This document shows positions 47,134 through 56,474 of a stretch of DNA of 64,000 bases, piece by piece. The stretch is from assembly GCA_964432595.1 (NCBI GenBank), contig CAYSOF010000011.1:62001-126000 (forward strand), in the 5' to 3' direction. Position numbers and translations under genes: made by a program. Under the pieces are notes generated by a model. That model was not told the DNA's origin, did no database searches, and was given only the letters and a program-made list of their open reading frames with translations. This DNA is from DASYLJ01 sp964432595. Lineage in GTDB: Bacteria; Desulfobacterota; Binatia; DP-6. Positions within the stretch are counted from its first letter, which is position 1, and the number at the start of each line of letters is the position of its first letter.

Positions 47134-48456
47134 TCACTCCTCGTAGTCGTGCAGCTGCACGGCGATCCGGCCGACGTCGGACGGGATGCGCCGGATGTTC
47201 AGCGTGCGGGTCTTCGCGTCGTCGCCGCGCGGGACCGTGACGATGGGCAGCGTCTCGGGGCCGACCGGAATGAACAGGTCGGCGCCCGTCAGGAAGGCGA
47301 CGGGACCGAACGGCGGCGGGATCGTCTGCAGGTTCGTCACGAAGTCGAGCCCGACGTCGAGGAGGAACATCGCGACCGACGCCGTGCCCACCGTGCCCGA
47401 CGGCGCCGTGACCGGATTGATGACGTCGATGCCGTCGACCGACAGCACGTCGTTCTCGGCGCCGCGGTCGCCCCAGTACTCCTTGTAACGGATGACGGAC
47501 AGCCCGGTGTGCTGCGCGCTGCGCGAGAAGAAGGGCTCGAGCAGCGGCGCCGCGTTGATGCGCAGCAACTGGTCGCTGCGCGGGAAGCGCTCGAAGAAGT
47601 AGTGCAGCGGCAGCTGCCCCGGCAGCGTCAGCACGAACTCGTAGTGCCGCTTCTGCCGGCCCGTGAACGAGAACGCGCCGTCCGGCCCGAGGACGAACGA
47701 CGCCCGCGGCTTGCGGCCGTATCGCTTCCCCGTCTTGGGCTGGACCCGCCAGATCTCCAGGGTGGCACCGTTCGCCCCCAGGTTGTCGGGGAAGATGACG
47801 GCGCGGCCCGAGAGCTCGATCGTCCCGCCGGTCGGCACGATCGTCGGCTCCTCCGGCTCCTCGCCGGTGAGGAAGCGGAACATCTCGCGGAACGCCTCCT
47901 TCGACGTCGCCACCTCGACGTGCTCCTGGTTCGGAATGGTGACGTTCGTGGCGCCGACGATCTGCGGCGGCTGCGGCCGGTTCACCGCGCCCGCCCAGAG
48001 CGCCAGGGTCGGCACGCCGCCGGGCGGCGCGCCGGCGGTACGGCCGTCGATGTTGACGTAGTGCGCGACCTTCGCGGCGCGGGCCGGATCCGCCAGGTAC
48101 CCGTGGCTGAACGCGGTGCCGAGGGAATGACCCATCAGATCGACCTGCGCGTGGCCCGTCGCCGCCTGCAGCTCGGCGATGCGGGCGTCGATCTGCCCGT
48201 AGACGAACGCGGCGTCGGCCGAGTTGGCCGGGCTCAGCCCGGCCGAGTTGTACTCGACGACCGTCAGGACGTCGGGATCGTAACCGTTGCTGGCGAAGCG
48301 CATCGCCTGCGTGGCGAACTGCGCGCCCGAGCCGGACCCGCCGTGCACGAAGATGATGGGCGTGGCATCGCGGTACACCGGCTTCTTCTTCGCGTCCGCG
48401 CCGGCGACGAGTGCGACGATGGCGAGCGGGACGACCGTCCAGACGAGCCTCTGCAT
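47134..48456 (-). CDS. Exported triacylglycerol-lipase-like alpha/beta hydrolase
   Basis: 440 residues. Signal peptide MQRLVWTVVPLAIVALVAGADA. The oxyanion region is PIIFVHGGSGSGAQF, and the nucleophile elbow GHSLG lies in QVDLMGHSLGTAFSHGYLAD, about residue 115. The acid and His likely lie in IPNQEHVEV. From about 210 the chain continues with a beta-rich C-terminal region (GTIELSGRAVIFPDNLGANG), giving a two-domain architecture seen in secreted esterases. Divergent from the LysR gene, which may regulate it. Confidence 0.82.
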   Translation of the reverse strand: MQRLVWTVVPLAIVALVAGADAKKKPVYRDATPIIFVHGGSGSGAQFATQAMRFASNGYDPDVLTVVEYNSAGLSPANSADAAFVYGQIDARIAELQAATGHAQVDLMGHSLGTAFSHGYLADPARAAKVAHYVNIDGRTAGAPPGGVPTLALWAGAVNRPQPPQIVGATNVTIPNQEHVEVATSKEAFREMFRFLTGEEPEEPTIVPTGGTIELSGRAVIFPDNLGANGATLEIWRVQPKTGKRYGRKPRASFVLGPDGAFSFTGRQKRHYEFVLTLPGQLPLHYFFERFPRSDQLLRINAAPLLEPFFSRSAQHTGLSVIRYKEYWGDRGAENDVLSVDGIDVINPVTAPSGTVGTASVAMFLLDVGLDFVTNLQTIPPPFGPVAFLTGADLFIPVGPETLPIVTVPRGDDAKTRTLNIRRIPSDVGRIAVQLHDYEE

Positions 48457-48521
48457 GTCGATCTCCTCCGCAGCCCATCAACAACGTGCCCTCGCGGCCG
48501 TCCAATACTTTCCCCTGGGCG

Positions 48522-48546
48522 GATTGAGACGTTCGGCGTATCAATC
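48522..48546. promoter_or_regulatory. Inverted repeat between the lipase and LysR genes
   Basis: GATTGA (48522-48527), 13 bases, TCAATC (48541-48546), ending 6 bases before the LysR start codon. Interrupted palindromes of this kind just in front of divergently placed lysR genes are typical autoregulatory sites. A TATCAA box overlaps the right arm. Confidence 0.45.
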
Positions 48547-48552
48547 GCCCCG

Positions 48553-49458
48553 ATGGAGCTGCGTCATCTGCGCTACTTCGTGGCGGTCGCCGAAGAGCTG
48601 CACTTCAGCCGCGCCGCCGCCCGCCTGCACATCGCGCAGCCGCCGCTCAGCCAGCAGGTGCGTCACCTCGAGCACGAGCTCGGCGTCGCGCTGTTCACCC
48701 GCACGCGGCGCCGCGTAGAGCTCACCGCGGCCGGCCGCGCCTTCCTCGCCGAGGCGCGCGGGGTACTCGAGCAGGCCGAGCGCGCCACACGCATCGCGCG
48801 CCGGGCGGGCGGCGGCGAGATCGGGCACCTGTCCGTCGCCTTCGTGCCGTCGGCCGACCTGGATCTGCTGCCGCGCGTCCTGCGCGTCTGGCGGCAGCGC
48901 TTTCCGGACGTCGAGCTGGAGCTTCAGGTGCTCTTCGCCGCCGCACAGATGGAGGCGCTGCTGGCCGGGCGCATCCAGGTGGGGCTCGTGCGCCTCCCCA
49001 TAGCACCCCAGCGTGGCGTGATCGCCGAGCGCGTGCAGTCCGAGCCGCTCGTCGCCGCGCTGCCGCAACGCCACCGGCTCGCGCGGCGCCGGTCGGTCCG
49101 CCTGGCCGACCTCGGGGACGAGACGCTGCTCCTGTTCCCGCGCCACGTGGCGCCCGGCTACTACGACGTGCTGGTCGGGGCCTTTGAAGCCGCCGGCATC
49201 ACGCCCCGGGTGTTCCACCCCGGCACCCTGCAGACGAACCTGGCGCTCGTCTCGGCCGGCCTCGGCGTCACGCTCCTGCCCGCCTCGATCCGGAACCTGC
49301 GCCGCACCGGGGTGGTCTACCGGCCGCTGGCGTCCGCGGCGCCCGAGGTCGAGCTGGCGGTCGTGTACCGCCACGACGAGCGATCACCGACCGTGCCCGC
49401 GTTCGTCGACCTCGTGCGCGCCGCGGCGCGCGGACGCATCAGGGTCCGACGGCCTTGA
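48553..49458 (+). CDS. LysR-family transcriptional regulator
   Basis: 301 residues. The N-terminal winged helix-turn-helix is textbook (MELRHLRYFVAVAEELHFSRAAARLHIAQPPLSQQVRHLE). The rest is the periplasmic-binding-like effector domain (LSVAFVPSADLDLLPRVLRVWRQRFPDVELEL, GLVRLPIAPQRGVI). It resembles regulators of the BenM/CatM/CbbR type that respond to aromatic or carboxylic-acid inducers. Divergent from the secreted lipase with an inverted repeat between them. It overlaps the end of the next, convergent gene by 20 bases. Confidence 0.9.
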   Translation: MELRHLRYFVAVAEELHFSRAAARLHIAQPPLSQQVRHLEHELGVALFTRTRRRVELTAAGRAFLAEARGVLEQAERATRIARRAGGGEIGHLSVAFVPSADLDLLPRVLRVWRQRFPDVELELQVLFAAAQMEALLAGRIQVGLVRLPIAPQRGVIAERVQSEPLVAALPQRHRLARRRSVRLADLGDETLLLFPRHVAPGYYDVLVGAFEAAGITPRVFHPGTLQTNLALVSAGLGVTLLPASIRNLRRTGVVYRPLASAAPEVELAVVYRHDERSPTVPAFVDLVRAAARGRIRVRRP

Positions 49459-51547
49459 AGTCGTGCGGCGTGTTCGCGTCGAGATCGTCCTCGTCGAACT
49501 CGGTCTCCCAGCAGACGTCGTTGCCCGCGATCAGCTGTGCGCGGACGGGCATCTGCCCGAACGGCAGATCGGGACCACGCAGGTTCGCGCCCCGCCCCTT
49601 CACCGTGATCGCCGCCTTGCCGTCGACGCCGGCCGTCAGGTTGATGCTGCGGATGCCGTCGTGGGTCGCGGCGCCGTTCGTGTAGCTGAAGCCCTTGTTG
49701 CCTTTCGCCTTCCAGCACGGCTTCGCGCCGCAGGTGCCGCCCTCCGGGATGGCCGCCCAGAGCTTCGTGCCCAGCCCGACGTCGTCGTACACGCAGAAGC
49801 GGTACGTGCCGTCCGCGAGCGGGTTTCCGAAGTCGGCGAGCGTCGTCGCCTCGCCGCGCGCGAACTTCCACGTCACGCTGTCGGAGTTGTCGTTGAGACG
49901 ATTCTTCAGGACGAGCTGGCTCTTGCCGCCGACGAACGGCAGGCGGCAGTCCTCCCGCGGCCGCGCGGGACAGGGATCGCCGACGTCGACCGCCGGGTTC
50001 ACCAGCCGCGACATGACGTCGTAGTGCGAGCCGTAGGGGCTCCACTCCCATGCGACCACGAACTCGCCGCCCGGCGCCGAGGCGACGCCGGGATGGTAGA
50101 GATAGCCGCTGCGCAGGTGGCTCACCTGGAACAGCGCGCCGAGCGGCTCGCCGGCGCCGTCGACCTGCCGCGAGACGATGCGGTAGTCGTCGCTCCACGC
50201 CACCGTGAACGTGCCGGCGGCGTCGACCGACGTCGCGATCGGACGTCCCGGCGGCCAGCCGGTGTCGTCGTCGTCGATGCGGACGCTGGGACCGACGGGC
50301 GCGCCGGTCGCGTCGAAGCCGCGCGTATCGACGCAGAAGAAGCAGTCGCTGTCGTCCCACCACGCGACGAGGAAGCTGCCCGTCGCGTGCGCGCTCACCG
50401 ACGGATAGCGCTGATCGCCGTCCGTCCCGTCGTTGACCGGGATCTCGCTGCCGAGCGGCATCCCGCTGGCGTCGAGCCGCTGCGCGAAGACGCCGTAGCC
50501 GTCGCCGTCCTGCCCGGTGCTGTTCCAGGCCACGACGAAGTTGCCCGCGCCGTCGGCGGACACCGACGGCCGCGCCTGATCGTTCGTCGTATAGGTGTTC
50601 ACCTGGATCGGCCCGCCCTGCGGCACGCCGAGCGCGTCGTACGGCTGCGCCGCGATGCCGCTGCCGCTGCCGTCGTCGTTCGACCACACGACGAGGAAGT
50701 TGCCGAGCGGATCCGCGGCCACGCCCGGGTAGTATCCGACCTCGTCGCCCGCGACCGTGAACTCGCTGCCGAGCGGCGTGCCCGTGAGATCGAACCGCCG
50801 GGCCAGGATCTCGTCGCCCTCGTCCCAGATGGCGACCACGGTGCTGCCACCGGCGGCCACCGCCGGCATCGGATAGCTCGTCGGCTGCTCGCTCACCGTG
50901 AACCGCGGACCGGCAGGCAGACCGGTCGGCGCGAGCCGCCGTCCGAAGACGTGCTGGTCGTCGCCGTCCGGGTCGTCGCTCCGCCAGACGACCATGAATC
51001 CACCGCCGGGGATGGCCGCGACCGACGGGTGATGCCCCTCGTCCTTCAGGCGGCTCACCTGCACGATCGGCGACGCCGACACGTTCAGCGTGACGGTGCC
51101 GCCCTCGCCGCCACGATCCAGCACCTGGATGTAGGCGGTCTGCCCGGCGGCGAGCGTCGCGATCGTGCGCGACTGCTCGGTGGACACGTAGATGTCGTGG
51201 TCGTCGTTGTTGCACGCGACGACGTCGGTGAAGAGCCCGCAGGCGCCGTCATGCACGGCGACGACGGTGTCGATCGTGCTGCCGAAGGTGTCCACCTGGA
51301 GCGAGATGGCCTGCGGTGCCGTGTAGCGATACCAGATGCTGCCTTCGTCGCCGGCGTACTCGTCGAACTGACACTCGTACGTCGGATCGTCGAACGCTCC
51401 GGTCGCTCCCGAGATGCTGCGCGTCTGGGTATACGGCACCGAGGGGATGACGACGGCGGCGCTGCACGCGTCGTTCGAGGGTTGCGCCGCGGCCATGCGG
51501 ACGCCGATCACTGCGAGGGTTGCGAGGACCACCAGGACGGATCGCAT
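49439..51547 (-). CDS. Large exported protein with PPC-like domain and repeats
   Basis: 702 residues. A signal peptide (MRSVLVVLATLAVIGVRMAAA) is followed by a pre-peptidase C-terminal-like beta sandwich (about 20-160, DEGSIWYRYTAPQAISLQVDTFGS). About six 50-residue repeats follow, with the marks GxFxVVW, DGDxxxVxxRRLDAxGxPLGxEFxV (about 165-510). The C-terminal domain carries ATTLADFGNPL, FCVYDD, GTCGAKPCW and AGVDGKAAITVKGRG and matches the one at 22577-25300. Likely anchored at the cell surface. AGGAGG lies 6 bases before the start and TTGACA is seen further upstream. Function unknown. Confidence 0.8.
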   Translation of the reverse strand: MRSVLVVLATLAVIGVRMAAAQPSNDACSAAVVIPSVPYTQTRSISGATGAFDDPTYECQFDEYAGDEGSIWYRYTAPQAISLQVDTFGSTIDTVVAVHDGACGLFTDVVACNNDDHDIYVSTEQSRTIATLAAGQTAYIQVLDRGGEGGTVTLNVSASPIVQVSRLKDEGHHPSVAAIPGGGFMVVWRSDDPDGDDQHVFGRRLAPTGLPAGPRFTVSEQPTSYPMPAVAAGGSTVVAIWDEGDEILARRFDLTGTPLGSEFTVAGDEVGYYPGVAADPLGNFLVVWSNDDGSGSGIAAQPYDALGVPQGGPIQVNTYTTNDQARPSVSADGAGNFVVAWNSTGQDGDGYGVFAQRLDASGMPLGSEIPVNDGTDGDQRYPSVSAHATGSFLVAWWDDSDCFFCVDTRGFDATGAPVGPSVRIDDDDTGWPPGRPIATSVDAAGTFTVAWSDDYRIVSRQVDGAGEPLGALFQVSHLRSGYLYHPGVASAPGGEFVVAWEWSPYGSHYDVMSRLVNPAVDVGDPCPARPREDCRLPFVGGKSQLVLKNRLNDNSDSVTWKFARGEATTLADFGNPLADGTYRFCVYDDVGLGTKLWAAIPEGGTCGAKPCWKAKGNKGFSYTNGAATHDGIRSINLTAGVDGKAAITVKGRGANLRGPDLPFGQMPVRAQLIAGNDVCWETEFDEDDLDANTPHDFKAVGP

Positions 51548-51675
51548 GCGGCCTCCTGTTGCTGTGCAGCGTCGAAGGGGGGACCTTCGCGTCCGTTGAC
51601 GAAACTGTCAAGGAAGAAGTGCCGTCTCGACAGGCGCGGTGCGTCATGGGGCTGCCGCCGACGCCACCGTCACGA

Positions 51676-51705
51676 GCGTCCGCTGCGGCGGACGGGCGTC
51701 CGCTG
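51676..51705 (+). promoter_or_regulatory. Direct repeat upstream of the amidase-hydrolase-caspase gene
   Basis: GCGTCCGCTG occurs at 51676-51685 and again at 51696-51705, a 20-base pitch (about two helical turns), so a regulator dimer or pair could bind one face. The first copy also starts the inverted repeat GTCCGC-TGCG-GCGGAC. A TGGACA-N19-TATCAT promoter candidate follows at 51709-51739. Confidence 0.35.
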
Positions 51706-51770
51706 GAGTGGACAGCGCAGTTACCTTGACTTCTATCATCTGATCGTGCGATGGCGTGCCGGAGGTCACC

Positions 51771-54653
51771 ATGCCAAAGCCGTTTCGCCAGCTGACGCTG
51801 CTCCAGTTCGACACCCTGCTCGTCGAGTTCGTCGCCTCCGGCGGTCGGCGCGTGAACGCCGTCCACGTGCATCACACGTGGCGGCCGAACCACTCCCAGT
51901 ACCGCGGCCAGGCGTCCATCGACGCCATGTGGCGCTACCACACGCAGGACAACGGCTGGAACGACATCGCGCAGCACCTGACCATCGCGCCCGACGGCGT
52001 GCTGTGGACCGGACGCAACTGGAACGCCACGCCGGCGAGTGCGTCGGGGCACAACGGGAACGGCGTCGCCGGCCCGTTCATGTTCGAGATGATCGGCGAC
52101 TTCGACGTCGGCCGGGACGAGCTCGCGGGCGCCCAGCTGCACGCCGCCATTCACGTGACGGCCCGCGTGCTCGCCGCCTTCCGCCTGGGAGCGGACGCGA
52201 TCCGCTTCCACAGCGAGATGTCCACGAAGACGTGCCCCGGCTCCGGCGTCAGCCAGCGGAAGTTCGTCGAGGAGGTCGGGGCCGCCATGCGCGCGACCCC
52301 GTGGCCGCCGACCGGCACGCGCGCCTGGTCGTCCCGGGCGAGCGAGCGCTCGCCGGAGGACGACGCCTTCCTCGATCTCGTGCGTGCGACCGCGCGCGCC
52401 GGCACCGCCGAGCCGGGGGACGCCGAGCATGCCGAGCAGGAGATGACCGAGGCGCAGGTCGGCCGCCTGACGCGTCCCGAGGAGGGGTCGCGCGATGCGG
52501 CCCGGGCGCGCGCCGGCGGCGGCACCGACGGTGCGGCGTTCACGCCGGGCGAGCTGGCGGCGCTGCGGCCGCACGTCGTGAACATGCGTGCGGGCCGGCT
52601 CTCGACGTCGGGCTGGTTCACGACCTCCGAGGCCGATCTCGCCCACCTCTTCGCATACCACCTGAAGCGCGAGCTCGACGCGGCCAAGGGCAATCCGAAC
52701 CCGGACGAGCGCAAGCTGCGCATCGTCCTGTGGGCGCACGGCGGCCTCAACGACGAGGAGACCGGCCTCCGCATCGCGCTGCGCCAGGTGGCGTGGTGGA
52801 AGAAGAACAACGTCTGGCCGATCTTCTTCGTCTGGGAGACCGGGTTCTGGGACGCGCTCGAGCAGTTGATCCGCGGCGACCGTCCCCGCGCCGCACGGGA
52901 TCTCGCCGATTGGACCAGCGATCCCGCCCTCGAGGTGATCGCCCGCGTCGGCACGAAGATCTGGACGGCGATGAAGGTGAGCGCCGAGCGCGCGAGCAGC
53001 GGCCCGTCGGGTGCGGCGCACCTGTTCGCGCAGGGGCTGCGCAAGTTCGTCGCCGATCATCCGGACGGCGTCGAGATCCACGCCGTGGGCCACAGCGCCG
53101 GGTCGATCTTCCATGCGCATCTGCTGCCCGTGCTGACGGGCATGGGCGGACCGAAGGTACGCTCGCTCCAGCTGCTCGCCCCGGCGATCCGGATCGACGA
53201 GTTCCACAAGCACCTGGCGCCGCTCGTCGGCGGGTCGATCGAGAGCCTGCGCATGTTCACCATGCTCCAGGACTGGGAACGCGCGGACAGCGTCGGGCCG
53301 TACCGGAAGTCGCTGCTCTATCTGGTCTCGCGCGCACTGGAGGGCTGGGGCACCGAACCGATCCTCGGCCTCGAGGAGTCGTTGCGGGCCGATGCGGCCG
53401 CGGCCGCGCTCTTCGGCCTCGGAACGCCCCCCGCCAAGGGCGACGTGGTCTGGTCGGTCACCGACGGCGACTCGGGACCGGTGGCCAGCCGCTCGACGTC
53501 GCACGGCGGCTTCGACAACGACCCGCCGACCATGAACAGCGTCTGCCACATGATCCGCGGCCTGCCGCCGATCGAGGGCTATCGCGAGGACGACCAGGCG
53601 CGCGGCATCGGCTCGCTGTTCTCGCTGAAGCCGCAGTCGTACGGCGCGTTCCAGCCGACGCCGCTCACGCTGCAATCGCCCGCCGCGCTTCCGCCCGCAC
53701 CCGCCGGTCCGCTGCCCGGACCGACATCCGGCGGCGGCCGACGAATCGCGCTGTGTGTCGGCATCAACGACTACGCGAGCGCGCCGCTCTCGGGGTGCGT
53801 CCCCGACGCGCAGGCCTGGGCGAGCACGCTGAGCCGCCTGGGTTTCGAGGTGTCGATGCTCCTCGACGGTCAGGCCACGCGCCAGGCGATCCTGGATCGT
53901 CTCGGGGCGCTGGTGCGCGACGGGCAGCCGGGCGACGTGGTCGTCTTCCAGTTCGCGGGACACGGCACGGAGGTTCCCGACGAGGACGGCGACGAGAAAG
54001 GCGGGTCGAACGGCGCCAAGGACGAGGCGCTCTGCCCGTACGACTTCGATCGCGGCGCGCTGCTGATCGACGACGACCTCGCCGACGTGTTCGTCGGCAT
54101 CCGCGACGGCGTGAACTTCACGTGCTTCTTCGATTGCTGTCACTCCGGCACGGCCGCCCGCCTCGCCGGCCCACGCTCCGCACGCCCCGCCGGCAACGAC
54201 GTGCGCGCCCGCTTCCTCGTGGCGACGCCGGAGCTGCAGGAGAAGCACAAGCACTTCCGCACGCGCGCCGGCGGCACGCGCGCCGCGAGCCGTGCCCCGC
54301 AGGAGTACGGCAAGGAGATCCTCTTCGCGGCCTGCCAGCCCGAGGAAGTCGCGTACGAGGTCGGCGGCCAGGGACAGTTTACCTTCCACTGCATGCCCAT
54401 CCTCGCGGCCGGGCTCGCCGGCTTGAGCCACCAGGAGTTCCAGCACCGCGTCGAGCGCGGCTTCGGCTCCGCCGCGCGACAGCGTCCGAAGCTGAGCGCC
54501 GATCCGGCGTTGTTCTCGCTCGGCCTCTTGATGCCGTTCGGCGTCACGTCGTCGGGCGCGGCATCACGCGCCGCCACGGTCTCGGGGGAGCCCTCCGCCA
54601 CGCGCGCGCTCGCCCAGGCGGTCGAATCCCTGGCGGCCGCGTTGCGCCGCTGA
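51771..54653 (+). CDS. Triple fusion: PGRP-type amidase, alpha/beta hydrolase and caspase-like peptidase
   Basis: 960 residues, no signal peptide. Residues about 1-180 match amidase_2/PGRP (VHVHHTWRPNHSQYRG, HTQDNGWNDIAQHLTIAPDG, FHSEMSTKTCPGSG), with zinc ligands His, His and Cys, which cleaves the N-acetylmuramoyl-L-alanine bond. Residues about 300-560 form an alpha/beta hydrolase with the elbow GHSAG (Ser442). The C-terminal 670-940 is caspase-like: RIALCVGINDYASAPLSGCVPDA, catalytic His731 in FAGHGTE and Cys790 in FDCCHSG. A cytoplasmic protein with a cell-wall hydrolase fused to two effectors suggests a lysis or cell-death switch. GGAGG lies 5 bases before the ATG. The next gene starts 9 bases after the stop. 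Confidence 0.85.
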   Translation: MPKPFRQLTLLQFDTLLVEFVASGGRRVNAVHVHHTWRPNHSQYRGQASIDAMWRYHTQDNGWNDIAQHLTIAPDGVLWTGRNWNATPASASGHNGNGVAGPFMFEMIGDFDVGRDELAGAQLHAAIHVTARVLAAFRLGADAIRFHSEMSTKTCPGSGVSQRKFVEEVGAAMRATPWPPTGTRAWSSRASERSPEDDAFLDLVRATARAGTAEPGDAEHAEQEMTEAQVGRLTRPEEGSRDAARARAGGGTDGAAFTPGELAALRPHVVNMRAGRLSTSGWFTTSEADLAHLFAYHLKRELDAAKGNPNPDERKLRIVLWAHGGLNDEETGLRIALRQVAWWKKNNVWPIFFVWETGFWDALEQLIRGDRPRAARDLADWTSDPALEVIARVGTKIWTAMKVSAERASSGPSGAAHLFAQGLRKFVADHPDGVEIHAVGHSAGSIFHAHLLPVLTGMGGPKVRSLQLLAPAIRIDEFHKHLAPLVGGSIESLRMFTMLQDWERADSVGPYRKSLLYLVSRALEGWGTEPILGLEESLRADAAAAALFGLGTPPAKGDVVWSVTDGDSGPVASRSTSHGGFDNDPPTMNSVCHMIRGLPPIEGYREDDQARGIGSLFSLKPQSYGAFQPTPLTLQSPAALPPAPAGPLPGPTSGGGRRIALCVGINDYASAPLSGCVPDAQAWASTLSRLGFEVSMLLDGQATRQAILDRLGALVRDGQPGDVVVFQFAGHGTEVPDEDGDEKGGSNGAKDEALCPYDFDRGALLIDDDLADVFVGIRDGVNFTCFFDCCHSGTAARLAGPRSARPAGNDVRARFLVATPELQEKHKHFRTRAGGTRAASRAPQEYGKEILFAACQPEEVAYEVGGQGQFTFHCMPILAAGLAGLSHQEFQHRVERGFGSAARQRPKLSADPALFSLGLLMPFGVTSSGAASRAATVSGEPSATRALAQAVESLAAALRR

Positions 54654-54662
54654 CCTGCCGTC

Positions 54663-56468
54663 ATGTCCGCCCAGCGCTACACGATCGCCGATCGCGCGAC
54701 GGCGGCGGCACACGTGCGGCCGTATCGGCGCACGATCGACGACCCGCCGTTCCGGCCGATGCGGATCTTCGCGCTCGATCCGGCCACGTCCGTGCTGGAC
54801 GGCTCGATCGCCACCGTCGCGGTGCCCTTCGAGCCGCTGCAGCACGGCTTCCAGGGCGCGCTCTTCGATCTCGACCTGCGCGAGCCGCTCGACGGCTTCA
54901 CGTGCAAGCCGGTCGATCCCAACGCGACCGACTTCACACTCGCCTCCGGCTTCCTGCCGGCCGCGGCCGACCCGCGCTTCCACCAGCAGTCGATCTACGC
55001 CGTCGCGAGCCTCGTGTACTCGAGCTTCCAGCATGCGCTCGGACGGGACCTCTCGTGGGGATTCGACCCGCACCGGCAAGGGAATCGGCTACGCCTGCAA
55101 CCGTACGCCTGCGCCGAGAACAACGCGTACTACGATCGCGATGCCGCCGCCCTGCGCTTCGGCTACTACGCCGCCCAGTCGAAGGTGTCGGGACGGAACC
55201 TGCCCGGCGGGTGGGTCTTCACGGCGCTGTCGCACGACATCGTCGCGCACGAGATGGCGCATGCGCTGCTCGACGGGCTCCGCGGGCGGTTCCTCGTCCC
55301 GAGCAACCCCGACGTCCTGGCGCTGCACGAGGGCTTCGCGGACCTCGTCGCGGTCTTCCAGCATTTCTCCTACCCGGACGTGGTGCGTGCCGCGCTGCGC
55401 GCCGCCCGTGGGCGCATGACCGACGCGACCCTCCTCACCGACATCGCCCAGCAGTTCGGTCAGACGAGCTTGAACGCGAGCCGGCTGCGCTCCGCAATCG
55501 ACCTCGGCGAGGTCACGTCGTACCAGACCGTCGGCTACGAGGAGCACGCGCGCGGCAGCGTGCTCGTCACCGCCGTGTTCCGCGCGTTCACCACGGTCTT
55601 CGCCCGGCGAACCGAGCAGCTCCTGCGGCTCGCGACGAACGGCACCGGCGTCCTGCCGGAAGGCGAGCTCATGCCCGACCTCCTGGCGCTGCTCGGCCGC
55701 GAGGCGAGCAAGGTCGCCAAGCAGTTCCTCACCGTGTGCATCCGCGCGCTCGACTACTGCCCGCCGGTGGACGTGACGTTCGGCGAGTACCTGCGCGCGG
55801 TCATCACGGCGGACGAAGAGATGGTGCCGCACGATCCCTACGGCTACCGCGAGGCATGGCTCGACGCGTTCTGGGCGCGTGACATCTATCCGCACGACGT
55901 CGGCTTCCTGTCCGTCGACGCGCTTCGCTGGCGTCCACCGCAACGCGATCTCCCGAAGCTCACGCCCCTCGACTTCGCGGAGCTCGCGTTCGACGGCGAC
56001 CCGGGTCGCGCCGCCGGCGAGCATGAGCTCCGCCGGCAGGCGCACGTGCTCGGCGACGTCGTGTCGCGCGACGAGCACCTCGCCGAGTTCGGCCTCGCAC
56101 GGCCGGGCGACCCGCGCCTGGACGGCGACGTCGTCGACCCGCCCTGCATCGAATCGATCCGCAGCGCGCGCCGGAGCGGTCCGAACGGCCGCGTCGTGTT
56201 CGACCTGGTCGCCGAGGTCACGCAGCGGCGCCACGTGCGGGCGTCGCCACGCGGCGACGCGTTCGCCTTCTTCGGCGGCGCGACGATCATCATCGATCCG
56301 TACGGCCAGGTGCGGTACGTGATCCGGAAGAGCATCCTCCAGGACGACCGCCTCGCCGCGCAGCGCCGATTCATGCAGAGTCACGGCGCGTCCCGCTGGT
56401 CGCTTCGCGACGGCACGCTCAAGCCGGAGCGGCAGCCGTTCCGGCTGCTGCACCGCACGACGGCATAG
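54663..56468 (+). CDS. Gluzincin-type zinc metallopeptidase
   Basis: 601 residues, no signal peptide. The zinc site is HEMAH (His196, His200) with the third ligand Glu223 in LHEGFADLVAVF, the arrangement of gluzincins (HExxH plus a downstream E-x-x-x-D). Before it lies a large region with DPATSVLDGSIATVAVPFEP and YAVASLVYSSFQHALGRDLS, after it a helical part and a beta-rich tail (RRHVRASPRGDAFAFFGGAT). No close family recognised. It follows the triple-fusion gene by 9 bases and is likely co-expressed, so the caspase-like protein may activate it, or the reverse. Convergent with the ParB-like gene, 6 bases apart. Confidence 0.78.
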   Translation: MSAQRYTIADRATAAAHVRPYRRTIDDPPFRPMRIFALDPATSVLDGSIATVAVPFEPLQHGFQGALFDLDLREPLDGFTCKPVDPNATDFTLASGFLPAAADPRFHQQSIYAVASLVYSSFQHALGRDLSWGFDPHRQGNRLRLQPYACAENNAYYDRDAAALRFGYYAAQSKVSGRNLPGGWVFTALSHDIVAHEMAHALLDGLRGRFLVPSNPDVLALHEGFADLVAVFQHFSYPDVVRAALRAARGRMTDATLLTDIAQQFGQTSLNASRLRSAIDLGEVTSYQTVGYEEHARGSVLVTAVFRAFTTVFARRTEQLLRLATNGTGVLPEGELMPDLLALLGREASKVAKQFLTVCIRALDYCPPVDVTFGEYLRAVITADEEMVPHDPYGYREAWLDAFWARDIYPHDVGFLSVDALRWRPPQRDLPKLTPLDFAELAFDGDPGRAAGEHELRRQAHVLGDVVSRDEHLAEFGLARPGDPRLDGDVVDPPCIESIRSARRSGPNGRVVFDLVAEVTQRRHVRASPRGDAFAFFGGATIIIDPYGQVRYVIRKSILQDDRLAAQRRFMQSHGASRWSLRDGTLKPERQPFRLLHRTTA

Positions 56469-56474
56469 GCCGCA

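Noticed and set aside
49184..55882. 2232-codon forward open frame across several genes
   Set aside because: Runs through the real LysR, exported protein and caspase-fusion genes in the wrong frame; low-complexity sequence.
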